DNA of 33,026 nt from an uncultured Alphaproteobacteria bacterium (GTDB lineage: Bacteria; Pseudomonadota; Alphaproteobacteria; RF32; CAG-239): positions 1-33,026 of the forward strand of contig CALXTR010000017.1 of NCBI GenBank assembly GCA_944391475.1, given 5' to 3'. Under the pieces are notes generated by a model. That model did not search any database. It was given only the letters and a program-made list of their open reading frames with translations, and had not been told where the DNA came from. A program made the position numbers and the translations under genes. This document shows positions 15,765 through 24,206 of the stretch, in pieces. Within the stretch, counting starts at the first letter, position 1. The number at the start of each line of letters is the position of its first letter.

Positions 15765-17126
15765 ATGACTAAAATCGGATTTTGTGCAGTAGCCGGCAAC
15801 GGCATGAGCCCTTTGGCCCAAATCATGAAACTAAACGGCCATGAAATTTATGGCTCTGACGCTAGTTTTGACAATGGCCGTGATGAATTTCGTAAAAAAG
15901 CCCTAAGTGATGTCGGCATTATCATCCGCCCCCAAGATGGTAGCATGATAAATCAAGATGGCATTGAGGTATTGATAGTATCAAGCGCCATAGCAGACAA
16001 CAATCCCGATATTCTTGCCGCTAAAGCCAAAAATATCCCCATCAAAAAACGCTCTGAACTTTTGGCAGATATTTTCCAACAATATAAATACAACATTGCC
16101 GTAGGCGGAACTTGCGGCAAAAGCACAACCACCGCCATGATTGGTTACATCTTAGATAACCTTGGCAAAAACCCCAGCATGATTAATGGTGCTTTTTTGA
16201 AAAATTATCATTATCGCAAGGGCTTAGCCAACTATATTTATAATGAAGATGACATTTGTGTAATCGAAGCCGATGAAAGCGACGGCTCGATTCGAAACTA
16301 CACTCCCTATCTTGGCATAATCAACAATATCAGCCATGACCATGAACCACTTGAAGTTCTGATGCAATATTTTCAAACCTTTGCCAACCACTGCCAAAAG
16401 TTGATTGTCAATGCCGATTGTCCCAATACTAATAAAATTGAACACCACAATAAATTGACATTTTCTATCAAAAATAAAGATGCTGATTTTTATGCCTCAA
16501 ACATCTCAGCACAACCATTGAGCATCAGATACACACTTGATGGGCAGACTTTCCGTCTTCCGCTCATAGGACGCTTCAACATATACAATGCCTTAGCCGC
16601 GATTGCTGCTTGCACAACTTTAGGCATCAACAAATTTGAAGCCGCCAAAGCATTGGAAGATTTCCAAGGTGTTGAACGCCGCCTTGAACTAATTGGTACG
16701 CGTAACCACATCAGTGTTTTTGTAGATTTTGCACACAATGCCGGCAAAATCGAGGCAAGCCTCGCCGCCCTCAAAGAATTTCCTGGTCGCCTGATTGTAA
16801 TGTATCAATCACACAAACCCATGTCCGCCCGCACTACCGGAGAAGAAGACGGAGTGATTTTTGGCAAATACCTAAATCAACACGACATATTGCTCATGCC
16901 AGAAATATATATGCGTGATCCCATCAAAGATAGCGATATTTCAGGAGCTGATTTAATCCGTTACGCGAAAAACAGCGGGGTTCAAAATGCTTATTTTTAC
17001 GAAACCAAAGAACGAGTACGCGAGCATATCTTAAAAGTTGCTCTTCCAGGAGATCGTATTGTCATTATGGGAGCAAGAGATAACACTCTACCACAGTTTT
17101 GTCGTGATTTATTGAAGGATTTATAA
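15765..17126 (+). CDS. Mur-ligase family protein, probable muropeptide or UDP-MurNAc ligase
   Basis: The 453-residue protein has the three-domain Mur ligase architecture: an N-terminal Rossmann-like domain starting KIGFCAVAGNGMSPLA as in MurC/Mpl, a central ATPase domain, and a C-terminal domain with VDFAHNAGKIEA. The P-loop at about 114-122 reads GGTCGKSTT, whereas MurC and Mpl normally have GTHGKTTT. IEADESDG and the HDHEP motif are in the expected places. Directly downstream (one base between) is an LdcA homologue, so the best inference is an Mpl-like role in joining recycled peptide to UDP-MurNAc. I start it at 15765, where the conserved fold begins; an ATG at 15723 overlapping the previous gene is an alternative. 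Confidence 0.75.
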   Translation: MTKIGFCAVAGNGMSPLAQIMKLNGHEIYGSDASFDNGRDEFRKKALSDVGIIIRPQDGSMINQDGIEVLIVSSAIADNNPDILAAKAKNIPIKKRSELLADIFQQYKYNIAVGGTCGKSTTTAMIGYILDNLGKNPSMINGAFLKNYHYRKGLANYIYNEDDICVIEADESDGSIRNYTPYLGIINNISHDHEPLEVLMQYFQTFANHCQKLIVNADCPNTNKIEHHNKLTFSIKNKDADFYASNISAQPLSIRYTLDGQTFRLPLIGRFNIYNALAAIAACTTLGINKFEAAKALEDFQGVERRLELIGTRNHISVFVDFAHNAGKIEASLAALKEFPGRLIVMYQSHKPMSARTTGEEDGVIFGKYLNQHDILLMPEIYMRDPIKDSDISGADLIRYAKNSGVQNAYFYETKERVREHILKVALPGDRIVIMGARDNTLPQFCRDLLKDL

Positions 17127-17127
17127 T

Positions 17128-18015
17128 ATGAACTTTCAGCTACACTCCGGAGATAAAGTCGGTATCATCGCGCCATCGCGCTGGCTCAAATCAGCTCAAG
17201 ATTTGGACTTAGGCGTAAAATATTTACAAGAAAAAGGACTAGAGCCAATACTTGGTAACAACATCATGAAAAAATGGCGCTACATGGCCGGCACTATTAA
17301 AGAGCGTGTATCTGATATTATGAATTTTTATAAAGACCCCGATATTAAAGCCATATTCTGTGTTGGCGGCGGCGACGGTTCACAGTTTTTGCTTCCACAT
17401 TTGGATTATGAAATTATAAAACATAACCCCAAACCGATTTTCGGGCACAGCGATAATAATGCATTGCAATTAGGCATAATAGCCCAAACCAGACAAGTTG
17501 AATATACCGGATTTGTTTTGGTTTATGATTTCCGCTCCGGCAGATTAGAGCCAATCACCAGACAAAGTTTAGAACAAATTTTCAACGGACAAAAGACCAT
17601 TGCCTCTGGCGGAGAATGCGTTATTCCCGGACGCTGCGAAGGACGCCTGATAGGAGGATGCGTAAGCTTGTTTCGCAACCTCTGCGGCACCCCTTACTTT
17701 CCCGATTTAAGCAACAGCATCTTGTTGTTTGAAGATGAAGAAGAACCCACTTATAAATTAGATTTAATGCTCCAACAGATAAGCCAGCAAAAAGGCTTTG
17801 ACCAAATCCGCGGCATTATTTTCGGTCATTTTGAAAACTGCACCATCCGCAGAGAAGATGATGGCAGCATTGATGATATGATTATGCACTTTAGCCAAGG
17901 GCTCAACATTCCGATAATCAAAGACTTCCCTTACGGGCACGGCATTGATCACTACGTCTTGCCGCTTGGCGGTCAGTGTGTGCTTGATAGTCGCCAATGC
18001 ACTCTAGAGTACTGA
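17128..18015 (+). CDS. L,D-carboxypeptidase (LdcA-like, peptidase S66)
   Basis: LdcA removes the terminal D-alanine from muropeptide tetrapeptides in the cytoplasm during cell wall recycling. The 295-residue protein has the S66 elements: PSRW near the N-terminus, CVGGGDGS, nucleophile S108 in FGHSDNNAL, a glutamate at about 202 in LLFEDEEEP, and H271 in FPYGHGIDH. There is no signal peptide, matching the cytoplasmic location. GAAGGA precedes the ATG, which comes one base after the stop of the Mur-ligase gene; the two form an operon. Its last 12 bases overlap the end of the converging gene. Confidence 0.88.
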   Translation: MNFQLHSGDKVGIIAPSRWLKSAQDLDLGVKYLQEKGLEPILGNNIMKKWRYMAGTIKERVSDIMNFYKDPDIKAIFCVGGGDGSQFLLPHLDYEIIKHNPKPIFGHSDNNALQLGIIAQTRQVEYTGFVLVYDFRSGRLEPITRQSLEQIFNGQKTIASGGECVIPGRCEGRLIGGCVSLFRNLCGTPYFPDLSNSILLFEDEEEPTYKLDLMLQQISQQKGFDQIRGIIFGHFENCTIRREDDGSIDDMIMHFSQGLNIPIIKDFPYGHGIDHYVLPLGGQCVLDSRQCTLEY

Positions 18016-18693
18016 CATCACAAAATTATAAGCTAGTCGCAAATTAAACCAAGTTTTGTCATTTAGTGCCGAAAAATAATACTCAATACCCCGCCAACCC
18101 CAACGATTAAAAATTATCATACTTTCAATCGCCATTAGGTTTGCTGCCGGCAAAAACATCACACAAAACTTATAACTAACTTTTGGCAAATCAGTCTGCT
18201 TATCATGAATTTGCGAACCGACCGTATCCAAATGATAACCAATAAAAAACCCGACAATTCCTCCCAAGACGATACTATATGGAGCAAAGTTCAGATAAAT
18301 CGAGATTCCGACCATCGCAAAAAAACCAAATAGCGGAAAGAAATAAGGAGCAATCACAATCAGCCAATTTCCCTCACCTTCAAACGACATCGCTCCACCG
18401 CTATCATCAGGATTCACTCTGATATTTTTGATTTTATGTAGCGTTAACAAAGCAAAAAAAGTATGTGTCAACTCATGAGCCACCACTTCCATACTTTGCT
18501 TCATATTAGAATCCATCATCGTACGGCAAAAAAAGAAAAAAATAAAACCAGCTATCACCGCTGTGTCGGTAAAATCACTAAAACTATAAGGATAGCTGCT
18601 AAAAAACTGCAAACACGCCGGTAAAGACAACAACATATAAATTGCCAGTGGCCATTTAAAAACTTCTATAATTTTATCAATCACAGTACTCAT
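18004..18693 (-). CDS. Membrane HExxH protein, M50-like metallopeptidase candidate
   Basis: The 229-residue protein has about five membrane segments. VVAHELTHTFFALL at about 71-84 gives the HExxH zinc motif. A later GYHLDTVGSQIHDKQTDLP segment resembles the second metal-ligand region of M50B-like peptidases. GAGGTG five bases before ATG 18693 fixes the start. It has no operon partner; its 3' end overlaps ldcA in a convergent arrangement. It is similar in plan to, but longer than, the protein at 13618-14172. Function and substrate are unknown. Confidence 0.68.
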   Translation of the reverse strand: MSTVIDKIIEVFKWPLAIYMLLSLPACLQFFSSYPYSFSDFTDTAVIAGFIFFFFCRTMMDSNMKQSMEVVAHELTHTFFALLTLHKIKNIRVNPDDSGGAMSFEGEGNWLIVIAPYFFPLFGFFAMVGISIYLNFAPYSIVLGGIVGFFIGYHLDTVGSQIHDKQTDLPKVSYKFCVMFLPAANLMAIESMIIFNRWGWRGIEYYFSALNDKTWFNLRLAYNFVMSVL

Positions 18694-18804
18694 GTTTCAC
18701 CTCATTGCTAGCAATTTTATCTCAAGATTTGAAAAATTTCATTATTTTTTTGCAATATTAACATTTCTTAAAACAATTTTCGATAGCGTATAAAGCGAAG
18801 GAAT

Positions 18805-18869
18805 ACCTTTGACCTGCAAAGGTCTTACCGCTTCTCAGTTCCCCCCACCAAATTTCTGAGAAGCGGTAA
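18805..18869. repeat. Two adjacent hairpins in a divergent promoter region
   Basis: ACCTTTG pairs with CAAAGGT (18805-18823), and one base later a perfect 14-bp inverted repeat TTACCGCTTCTCAG / CTGAGAAGCGGTAA (18825-18869) encloses a 17-base loop. No T tract follows on either strand, so a simple terminator is unlikely. It lies between the divergent genes starting at 18693 and 18961. It may be a regulatory leader, an operator, or a small dispersed palindrome. Confidence 0.6.
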
Positions 18870-18960
18870 ATTTATATCAGCACAACCCAATAATAATGAT
18901 TGTAATTCATCAGATTTAGCAATATTATAATTATGAACGATTAGATAAAAGGAGCAAGCC

Positions 18961-19260
18961 ATGAACCAAGAAGAACTCCAAACTTTTGACTTTCTGATTA
19001 ATGAAGAAGATGAAGTTATGCTTCTGTTGTACCAACAAGAAGGCACTCCTCAAGATTCTCGTATTGAGCTAAATCCGGAAGAAAAATCGGCCATTCTTTA
19101 CCGCAACCAAGAAAGCCAAATTATGCTAGACGATATTCCGACCGATGTTTTCGACAGCCTAACTGAGGCCGACAAACTTTTGGTTTGCGAATTAAGCGCT
19201 GAAGACAATGAAGAAGATACACAAATTGTCTATGCCTATGAGGCCGAAATAGAAGATTAA
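18961..19260 (+). CDS. Small acidic protein of unknown function
   Basis: The 99-residue protein is very acidic, with many Glu and Asp residues and few Lys or Arg, and has no signal peptide or membrane segment. AAAGGAG seven bases before the ATG makes translation very likely. I do not recognise a family. The pattern of short hydrophobic beta-like stretches (VMLLLYQQ, SAILYRN, LLVCEL) separated by acidic loops suggests a small beta-rich domain. It stands alone, preceded by two strong hairpins and converging on the GGDEF-EAL-like genes. Confidence 0.65.
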   Translation: MNQEELQTFDFLINEEDEVMLLLYQQEGTPQDSRIELNPEEKSAILYRNQESQIMLDDIPTDVFDSLTEADKLLVCELSAEDNEEDTQIVYAYEAEIED

Positions 19261-19312
19261 ACCTCTAAAATCACTCTTGGCTGTGTTATCTATGTAAGCT
19301 ATATCATTAGCT

Positions 19313-20584
19313 CTATTTTTTGATGGTAAAAATAGTTTTTCTGGGTTGAGCAGAAAGCAAACGCTGAATATATCTTCCCTGATATAGATTAATTCCCAAA
19401 GAATTACCAACCTCAACCGCTTGAGGGTCATCGACACGACAAATGATCATTTTTGCGCGCTCAGCCTTGTTCACATAATCTGTAAAATGCTTGTCCTCAT
19501 TAATCACATCCATAAAGGTCGGATGCCAAATAATTTTGATTAAATCCGCCCCAAGTTGTTCCCGATCAATGTACTTAAGTTTATCAACCGTGACCCCATC
19601 AATACAAACTTTATAGCCACGATATTGAGCAAAAGTTTTAGCCAAGATAAAAGCCTTAATATCGCTAAAGATATCAGCTAATTGCAACTCTAATACAATA
19701 GTTGAACGCATTGAGGCATTAATATCTTCGTCAAACTGCAAAAACTCGTCTGATAAAATTGTCGATACATTCAAATTCATACTAAAATTGTTAATAAGAG
19801 AACCATCATCATGTCGACTAACACTAGCCAATACACGTTTATCAAGAGTTTCTGTAAGATATTGGAACAACCACGGATTAGCCGTTAAATCCACATCAGG
19901 TAACAACGTATCGCGCAAATCAGCGATTGAAACAAACACTTCATCAAACAACATTTGTGGAGCGGAACGTCCAATCACAGCGCACACCGACTGCCGCCGA
20001 ATAAGGCTGGAAAAATCGGCCATAGACAAAGCTCTTTGAAGTTTTCCAAGCATCTGCGGAGTTAACTGCCTTCTTAGCTTACGCACACCTCCACCATACA
20101 CTCCAGAGGACATAACCGTATTAACGGTACGTCCAGCAGATTTAACCTCCGCATCACTATTTTCAATAACCTTGCGAATTACATCTCTAAAACGTCCGAC
20201 CTCGTTTGACAAATCATAAAATTTAGCAAAACCCGATTTTTCCATATCCGGATTGTCACGAATTAATGGATCATCATGCAAAATAAAACGCAGTTTTACC
20301 AAGCAAGTCAAAATTTCTTCTCTGGCGGAACGATTATAAAACACCACCATATCATCATTAGGAAGAGCAAAGAGTTCGCCACCGCTTTTTTTAATCACTG
20401 TTTCAAAAGTTTCGATAAGCGATTGTCGTTGCACTGCACGCAGATTTTGATTTTCGAGGCTTCCGGTTTTCAAATACAATGCACGATAATCATCAAGATT
20501 TTTCTCCATTTTACGGAGATAATCCAAAATGACGGTATCTTTTTTCACTGCCGGCTTATCATTATTTTTATTAAATAACAGCAT
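19313..20584 (-). CDS. Degenerate GGDEF-EAL-like protein, second of a tandem pair
   Basis: The 423-residue soluble protein is a paralogue of the gene upstream. Residues about 20-130 resemble a worn-down GGDEF fold without a GGDEF motif; residues about 180-415 follow the EAL fold order: FSMNLNVSTILSDEFL, VLELQL, GYKVCIDGVTVDKLKYIDREQLGADLIKIIW and NLYQGRYIQ. The EAL glutamate and the DDFG-type metal-binding aspartates are not visible, so phosphodiesterase activity is unlikely; binding of a nucleotide or of protein partners is possible. I start it at ATG 20584, two bases after the stop of its partner and behind GGAGGAGC. The pair is probably translated in step. Confidence 0.7.
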   Translation of the reverse strand: MLLFNKNNDKPAVKKDTVILDYLRKMEKNLDDYRALYLKTGSLENQNLRAVQRQSLIETFETVIKKSGGELFALPNDDMVVFYNRSAREEILTCLVKLRFILHDDPLIRDNPDMEKSGFAKFYDLSNEVGRFRDVIRKVIENSDAEVKSAGRTVNTVMSSGVYGGGVRKLRRQLTPQMLGKLQRALSMADFSSLIRRQSVCAVIGRSAPQMLFDEVFVSIADLRDTLLPDVDLTANPWLFQYLTETLDKRVLASVSRHDDGSLINNFSMNLNVSTILSDEFLQFDEDINASMRSTIVLELQLADIFSDIKAFILAKTFAQYRGYKVCIDGVTVDKLKYIDREQLGADLIKIIWHPTFMDVINEDKHFTDYVNKAERAKMIICRVDDPQAVEVGNSLGINLYQGRYIQRLLSAQPRKTIFTIKK

Positions 20585-20586
20585 CT

Positions 20587-21867
20587 CTAGAGCAGCTCCT
20601 CCAACATTTCTTTCTGAGTGCATTCATCACGAAAACTACCCCAAAGCAATTTCTTCCGATGCAAACAATCATAAGCAGAACAATGTGCGGCATCGGGACA
20701 ACTTTTTTGCAACAATGCCACTTCCAATCGATCCACAATCGGCCCCTGAAAGGTATTAATTTTATATTCCAACCCCCATTTTAAGGCCTCATTGGTATCA
20801 CATTTAGCCAGCACCACGTTATCCTCACCCAAATCATCTACCACTTTGCGAAACAGCACATTATTATCATCATAAGCAAGGAGCGGTTCCCAAAAAACTT
20901 TCACCATATCGGGAGCCAAGCGATCCAGTTTCAACATTTTAAGAGAAGACGGGCTCACTGAATCAATCAGCAATTTATGCCCACCTGCATGTAAAATATC
21001 TTTGACCTTAAAATACAATGGCAAATTATTAAAGACGTCCATCAACTGCACTTCCACAATCAGTTTTTGCTCAGGCTGCAAGAAATTTTTTGCCAAATGC
21101 ACAAATTCATGAGAAAACACCGAAGACAAATTCAAATTCAAACTAATTTGCTGTGGCCAATTTGCAATATCAGAATAAAAGAAAGCATTAAGCGTTTTTT
21201 TATCTAGAGTTTGTGTCAAATACAAAAACAGCCAACGACTTGCCAGCAAATCCAGACTTTCGTCGAGCTGACGGCTTAAATCTTTCACCGCCACAAAAAA
21301 CTCTTGGAATGCCACCTGAAATTTTCCGGGGGCTAAAACTTTTAATGCACTTTGTCTTTTGATAATTTCGGGAATATCCACCGTATCTAGTTGGGCAATA
21401 ACATCATCAATTTCATCCGCAGTAATTGGACGTTTAGGCAACTCAGCAAGTTCGTCCATATTTTCACGTTCTTCGTCTTGCATATTTTGTATTTTCACGT
21501 AAAAAGACGTATAATCTTCCGGAAAATAGTATATTTTCGCAAAATCTCTGGTACTTTTACCATGAATAATCGGGTCTGAAGACAAACCAAGACGAATTTT
21601 TTTAACCGCCTCATCAACGGTAGAACCGGTAATATTTTTCCCTAAAATCGCAAAATCACCATTAGAAAGCACAAACATTTGCCCTCTAACCACCCCGACA
21701 ATACTATCAAACATCCGAGCAAAAATTTTCACAAACTCAGGATGTCGATTTTTAGGTCTCAGTTTAGAAATATTCACATACAAAACTGAATAATCCAGTG
21801 GATTTCTTGCCACTCGATCTAAAGCATCAAGCAAATACTTCTCACCTGAATTAGCCGATGTTACCAT
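20587..21867 (-). CDS. Degenerate GGDEF-EAL-like protein, first of a tandem pair
   Basis: The 426-residue soluble protein has the same two-part plan. The N-terminal part (LLDALDRVARNPLDYSVLYV, VFVLSNGDFAIL) resembles a GGDEF fold without catalytic residues. The C-terminal part carries the EAL-fold landmarks SLNLNLSSVFSHEF, LIVEVQLMD, HKLLIDSVSPSSLKMLKLDRLAPDMVKVFW and NTFQGPIVDRLE, where the usual DDFG and KID motifs read DSVS and KVF. A cysteine-rich tail (CPDAAHCSAYDCLHRKK) is not found in its partner and could bind metal. The start is taken at ATG 21867; a GTG three codons earlier is possible. It lies 77 bases downstream of a sensor kinase on the same strand. A TATAAT on the minus strand at 21921-21926 could give it its own promoter. 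Confidence 0.7.
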   Translation of the reverse strand: MVTSANSGEKYLLDALDRVARNPLDYSVLYVNISKLRPKNRHPEFVKIFARMFDSIVGVVRGQMFVLSNGDFAILGKNITGSTVDEAVKKIRLGLSSDPIIHGKSTRDFAKIYYFPEDYTSFYVKIQNMQDEERENMDELAELPKRPITADEIDDVIAQLDTVDIPEIIKRQSALKVLAPGKFQVAFQEFFVAVKDLSRQLDESLDLLASRWLFLYLTQTLDKKTLNAFFYSDIANWPQQISLNLNLSSVFSHEFVHLAKNFLQPEQKLIVEVQLMDVFNNLPLYFKVKDILHAGGHKLLIDSVSPSSLKMLKLDRLAPDMVKVFWEPLLAYDDNNVLFRKVVDDLGEDNVVLAKCDTNEALKWGLEYKINTFQGPIVDRLEVALLQKSCPDAAHCSAYDCLHRKKLLWGSFRDECTQKEMLEELL

Positions 21868-21944
21868 TCTTATCACACCATCTCATTACTAAACTTTAGT
21901 TATCATAAACTTGGTTTCAAATTATATCAAGAGTCTTTGCCACT

Positions 21945-24032
21945 TTATAACAAGGCCCTTAGTTTTTCGCCCAAGTCCGTCATATTGTATGGTTTTTTGA
22001 TAAATGCCGTATTAGCATTTTCTGCCACAATTTTTTCCACCTCGGTATCCTTGCTGTATCCGCTCATAAAGATTGCCTTCACCTTAGGATTACATTCTCG
22101 AAGCTTATAAAACAGTTCCACACCGCTCAAATGAGGCATCAAGACATCTAGCATCACCACATCAAAATCATTATGCTTCTCGTAATATTCTGCTGCCACC
22201 TGAGGATTATCAAATGCCACCACCTCGCAATCTAAAGATTTCAAAATATCTTTTAACAATTCCAGCAAAATTTTCTCATCATCGACGGCTAAAATTTTTG
22301 CCTTAATTGGCTTTGGCATCGGGGTCTCTTTTTCCACACAAATCTCCCCATCATGAAGAGGAAAATAGATTTTAAATGTCGTACCTTTCGTGGAACTATC
22401 AACCTTAATAGTACCTTTGTGCTCTACCACAATACCATACACTGCAGCCAGCCCCAATCCGGTCCCTTTTCCTAAAGCTTTGGTCGTATAAAAAGGTTCA
22501 AAAATTTTTCCCAAATTTTCGGGCGCAATTCCGATACCATTATCTTTAACGGTCAACTCCAAATATCTGCCGGGTTTTACTTTCACCAAAAAATTATGAA
22601 CATCTTCAGGCTCGATTACCACATTACGGGTCGCAAAAAGCAGTTTTCCTCCATTTTCCATTGCATCTCTGGAATTAAACCCTAAATTTAGAATCATATT
22701 TTGGATTAAATCACGGTTGGCATTCACACAACAATCTTTGGCTTTCGTCCGCACCATAATTTCCATTTTTTTGGACACCCCGTGTTCCAATAACAAAATA
22801 CTATCTTCCAATAGTGAGTTAAAATTCAGCGCCTCAAAACGTAGCTCTTTTTCTCTTGAGAAGACCAATAATTGTGAAGTCAAATGAGCGGCTCTACGGC
22901 ACGCATTAATAATAATATCCACATATTTGCCAAATTTCTTTTGCTCGCTAGCACTGGCTTTCATTTTCATAAATTCGGCCGCTCCTTGAATACCTGCTAA
23001 CATATTATTAAAATCATGAGCGACCCCCCCGGCCAAACGCCCAAGCGATTCCATTTTTTGAGATTGGCTGATTTGCATAACCCTTTTGCGCAAAGTTCTA
23101 CTTCTGTAGATAATACCAATCAGAGCCAGCACAAAACCAACCGACAACCACATAAAATATCTCGCATATCTATGCGCCCAAAAGCTCCTATCTTGAGCTT
23201 CTTTGCTCACCCACTTGTAGCGCAAATACAGTCCTTGTTCGGGAGAAATTTGCGCCAACACTTTATTGACAAGCTGTACAAACACACGATTTTTTGGCTC
23301 CACCGCCCAAGCAAAACCATAAGAAGACCCCACCACCGGTGCAATATAGCGCATATTATTCAGGCTATGTTTTTCAATCATATACTTAGTGCGTAAAATA
23401 TCGCCCACATAAAACCGTTCTTTACCGGCCCGCACTGTTTTTAAGGCCACTTCCGCAGAAGGATAGACCCGATAGTCATACCTTTTATCTCCGATTACCA
23501 TACGGTGCACGGCAGTAATATTATCAATTGCAATTGCTTGAGGAAATACATCATCTAAAGTATTAATAAAGGCGCCATAATTATTAGTAAAGATTCCAAG
23601 TGAAGATGCAATATATGGATCGCTAGGCAATAAATTAAAACGGTTAGCTCGCTCCACTGAAATCAAGCTCAAAGCATCTATTTTGCCCTTTTGCAACAAC
23701 TTCGCACCCTCATCCCAGCTATCAAGCATCACCGCCCTAAACTGCATATTTAAGCTATCTTCCAGCACCGTCCAGTATCCGGCCACAATTCCTTCTGGCC
23801 TTCGCAAAGTTGCATTATAAGATTCGTAAGGTGGCATATCCCTTATCACACCCACCTTAATTTTTTTATGCTGAGCCAACCACTGTTGTTCGCTTTTGGT
23901 GATATCAATCTGTATCTTGCCCAATGCATCTTCGGCAAACTCCGGAGCATTCGTCCCTTTCTTAGCCATACTCCAGGATAAAATTCCCCATCCCAGTACA
24001 GCCACAAACAGTAATGAAATGACTTTTTTCAA
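21945..24032 (-). CDS. Hybrid sensor histidine kinase with periplasmic solute-binding domain
   Basis: The 695-residue protein has a signal or anchor segment (residues 4-22), a periplasmic SBP_bac_3-like domain (about 55-280), a membrane helix (about 293-309), and a HisKA domain with phospho-acceptor H339 in GGVAHDFNNMLAGIQG. A HATPase domain follows (NLGFNSRDA, DNGIGI, GKGTGLGLAAVYG), then a C-terminal receiver with the acceptor D629 in MLDVLMP and K680 in KKPY. This is the BvgS-like plan: a bound small molecule outside controls phosphorelay inside. No HPt domain or output regulator is adjacent. The start is TTG at 24032, supported by AAGGAG seven bases upstream. The GGDEF-EAL-like pair lies downstream and may be a target or co-regulated. 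Confidence 0.92.
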   Translation of the reverse strand: MKKVISLLFVAVLGWGILSWSMAKKGTNAPEFAEDALGKIQIDITKSEQQWLAQHKKIKVGVIRDMPPYESYNATLRRPEGIVAGYWTVLEDSLNMQFRAVMLDSWDEGAKLLQKGKIDALSLISVERANRFNLLPSDPYIASSLGIFTNNYGAFINTLDDVFPQAIAIDNITAVHRMVIGDKRYDYRVYPSAEVALKTVRAGKERFYVGDILRTKYMIEKHSLNNMRYIAPVVGSSYGFAWAVEPKNRVFVQLVNKVLAQISPEQGLYLRYKWVSKEAQDRSFWAHRYARYFMWLSVGFVLALIGIIYRSRTLRKRVMQISQSQKMESLGRLAGGVAHDFNNMLAGIQGAAEFMKMKASASEQKKFGKYVDIIINACRRAAHLTSQLLVFSREKELRFEALNFNSLLEDSILLLEHGVSKKMEIMVRTKAKDCCVNANRDLIQNMILNLGFNSRDAMENGGKLLFATRNVVIEPEDVHNFLVKVKPGRYLELTVKDNGIGIAPENLGKIFEPFYTTKALGKGTGLGLAAVYGIVVEHKGTIKVDSSTKGTTFKIYFPLHDGEICVEKETPMPKPIKAKILAVDDEKILLELLKDILKSLDCEVVAFDNPQVAAEYYEKHNDFDVVMLDVLMPHLSGVELFYKLRECNPKVKAIFMSGYSKDTEVEKIVAENANTAFIKKPYNMTDLGEKLRALL

Positions 24033-24134
24033 TTTTTAGCTCCTTCACATATTTTGCATACAATTCATTATATCAATAAATTAGATAAAGATAAGTTAAC
24101 CTCCTATAAAAATTGCCGCTATCAAAAATTAACC

Positions 24135-24162
24135 TTGACTGAAAATATGTACATGCTAAAAA
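24135..24162 (+). promoter_or_regulatory. Possible promoter for the [FeFe] hydrogenase gene
   Basis: TTGACT (24135-24140) is followed after 16 bases by TAAAAA (24157-24162). The spacing and the -35 fit, the -10 is moderate. The region lies between divergent kinase and hydrogenase genes. The 8-bp palindrome ATGTACAT (24147-24154) sits in the spacer. Confidence 0.4.
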
Positions 24163-24206
24163 TTATAAAGTAATTCAAATTTTTAACTCATGAAAGAACA
24201 ATTACA

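Noticed and set aside
18825-19046. A 73-codon minus-strand frame opposite the small acidic protein
   Set aside because: It is the antisense shadow of the gene at 18961-19260, which has a strong ribosome site, and includes the hairpin arms.
24033-24206. An FNR-type oxygen-response site before the hydrogenase gene
   Set aside because: TTGACT is not followed by the spaced ATCAA half-site; only a plain promoter-like pair and an ATGTACAT palindrome are present.
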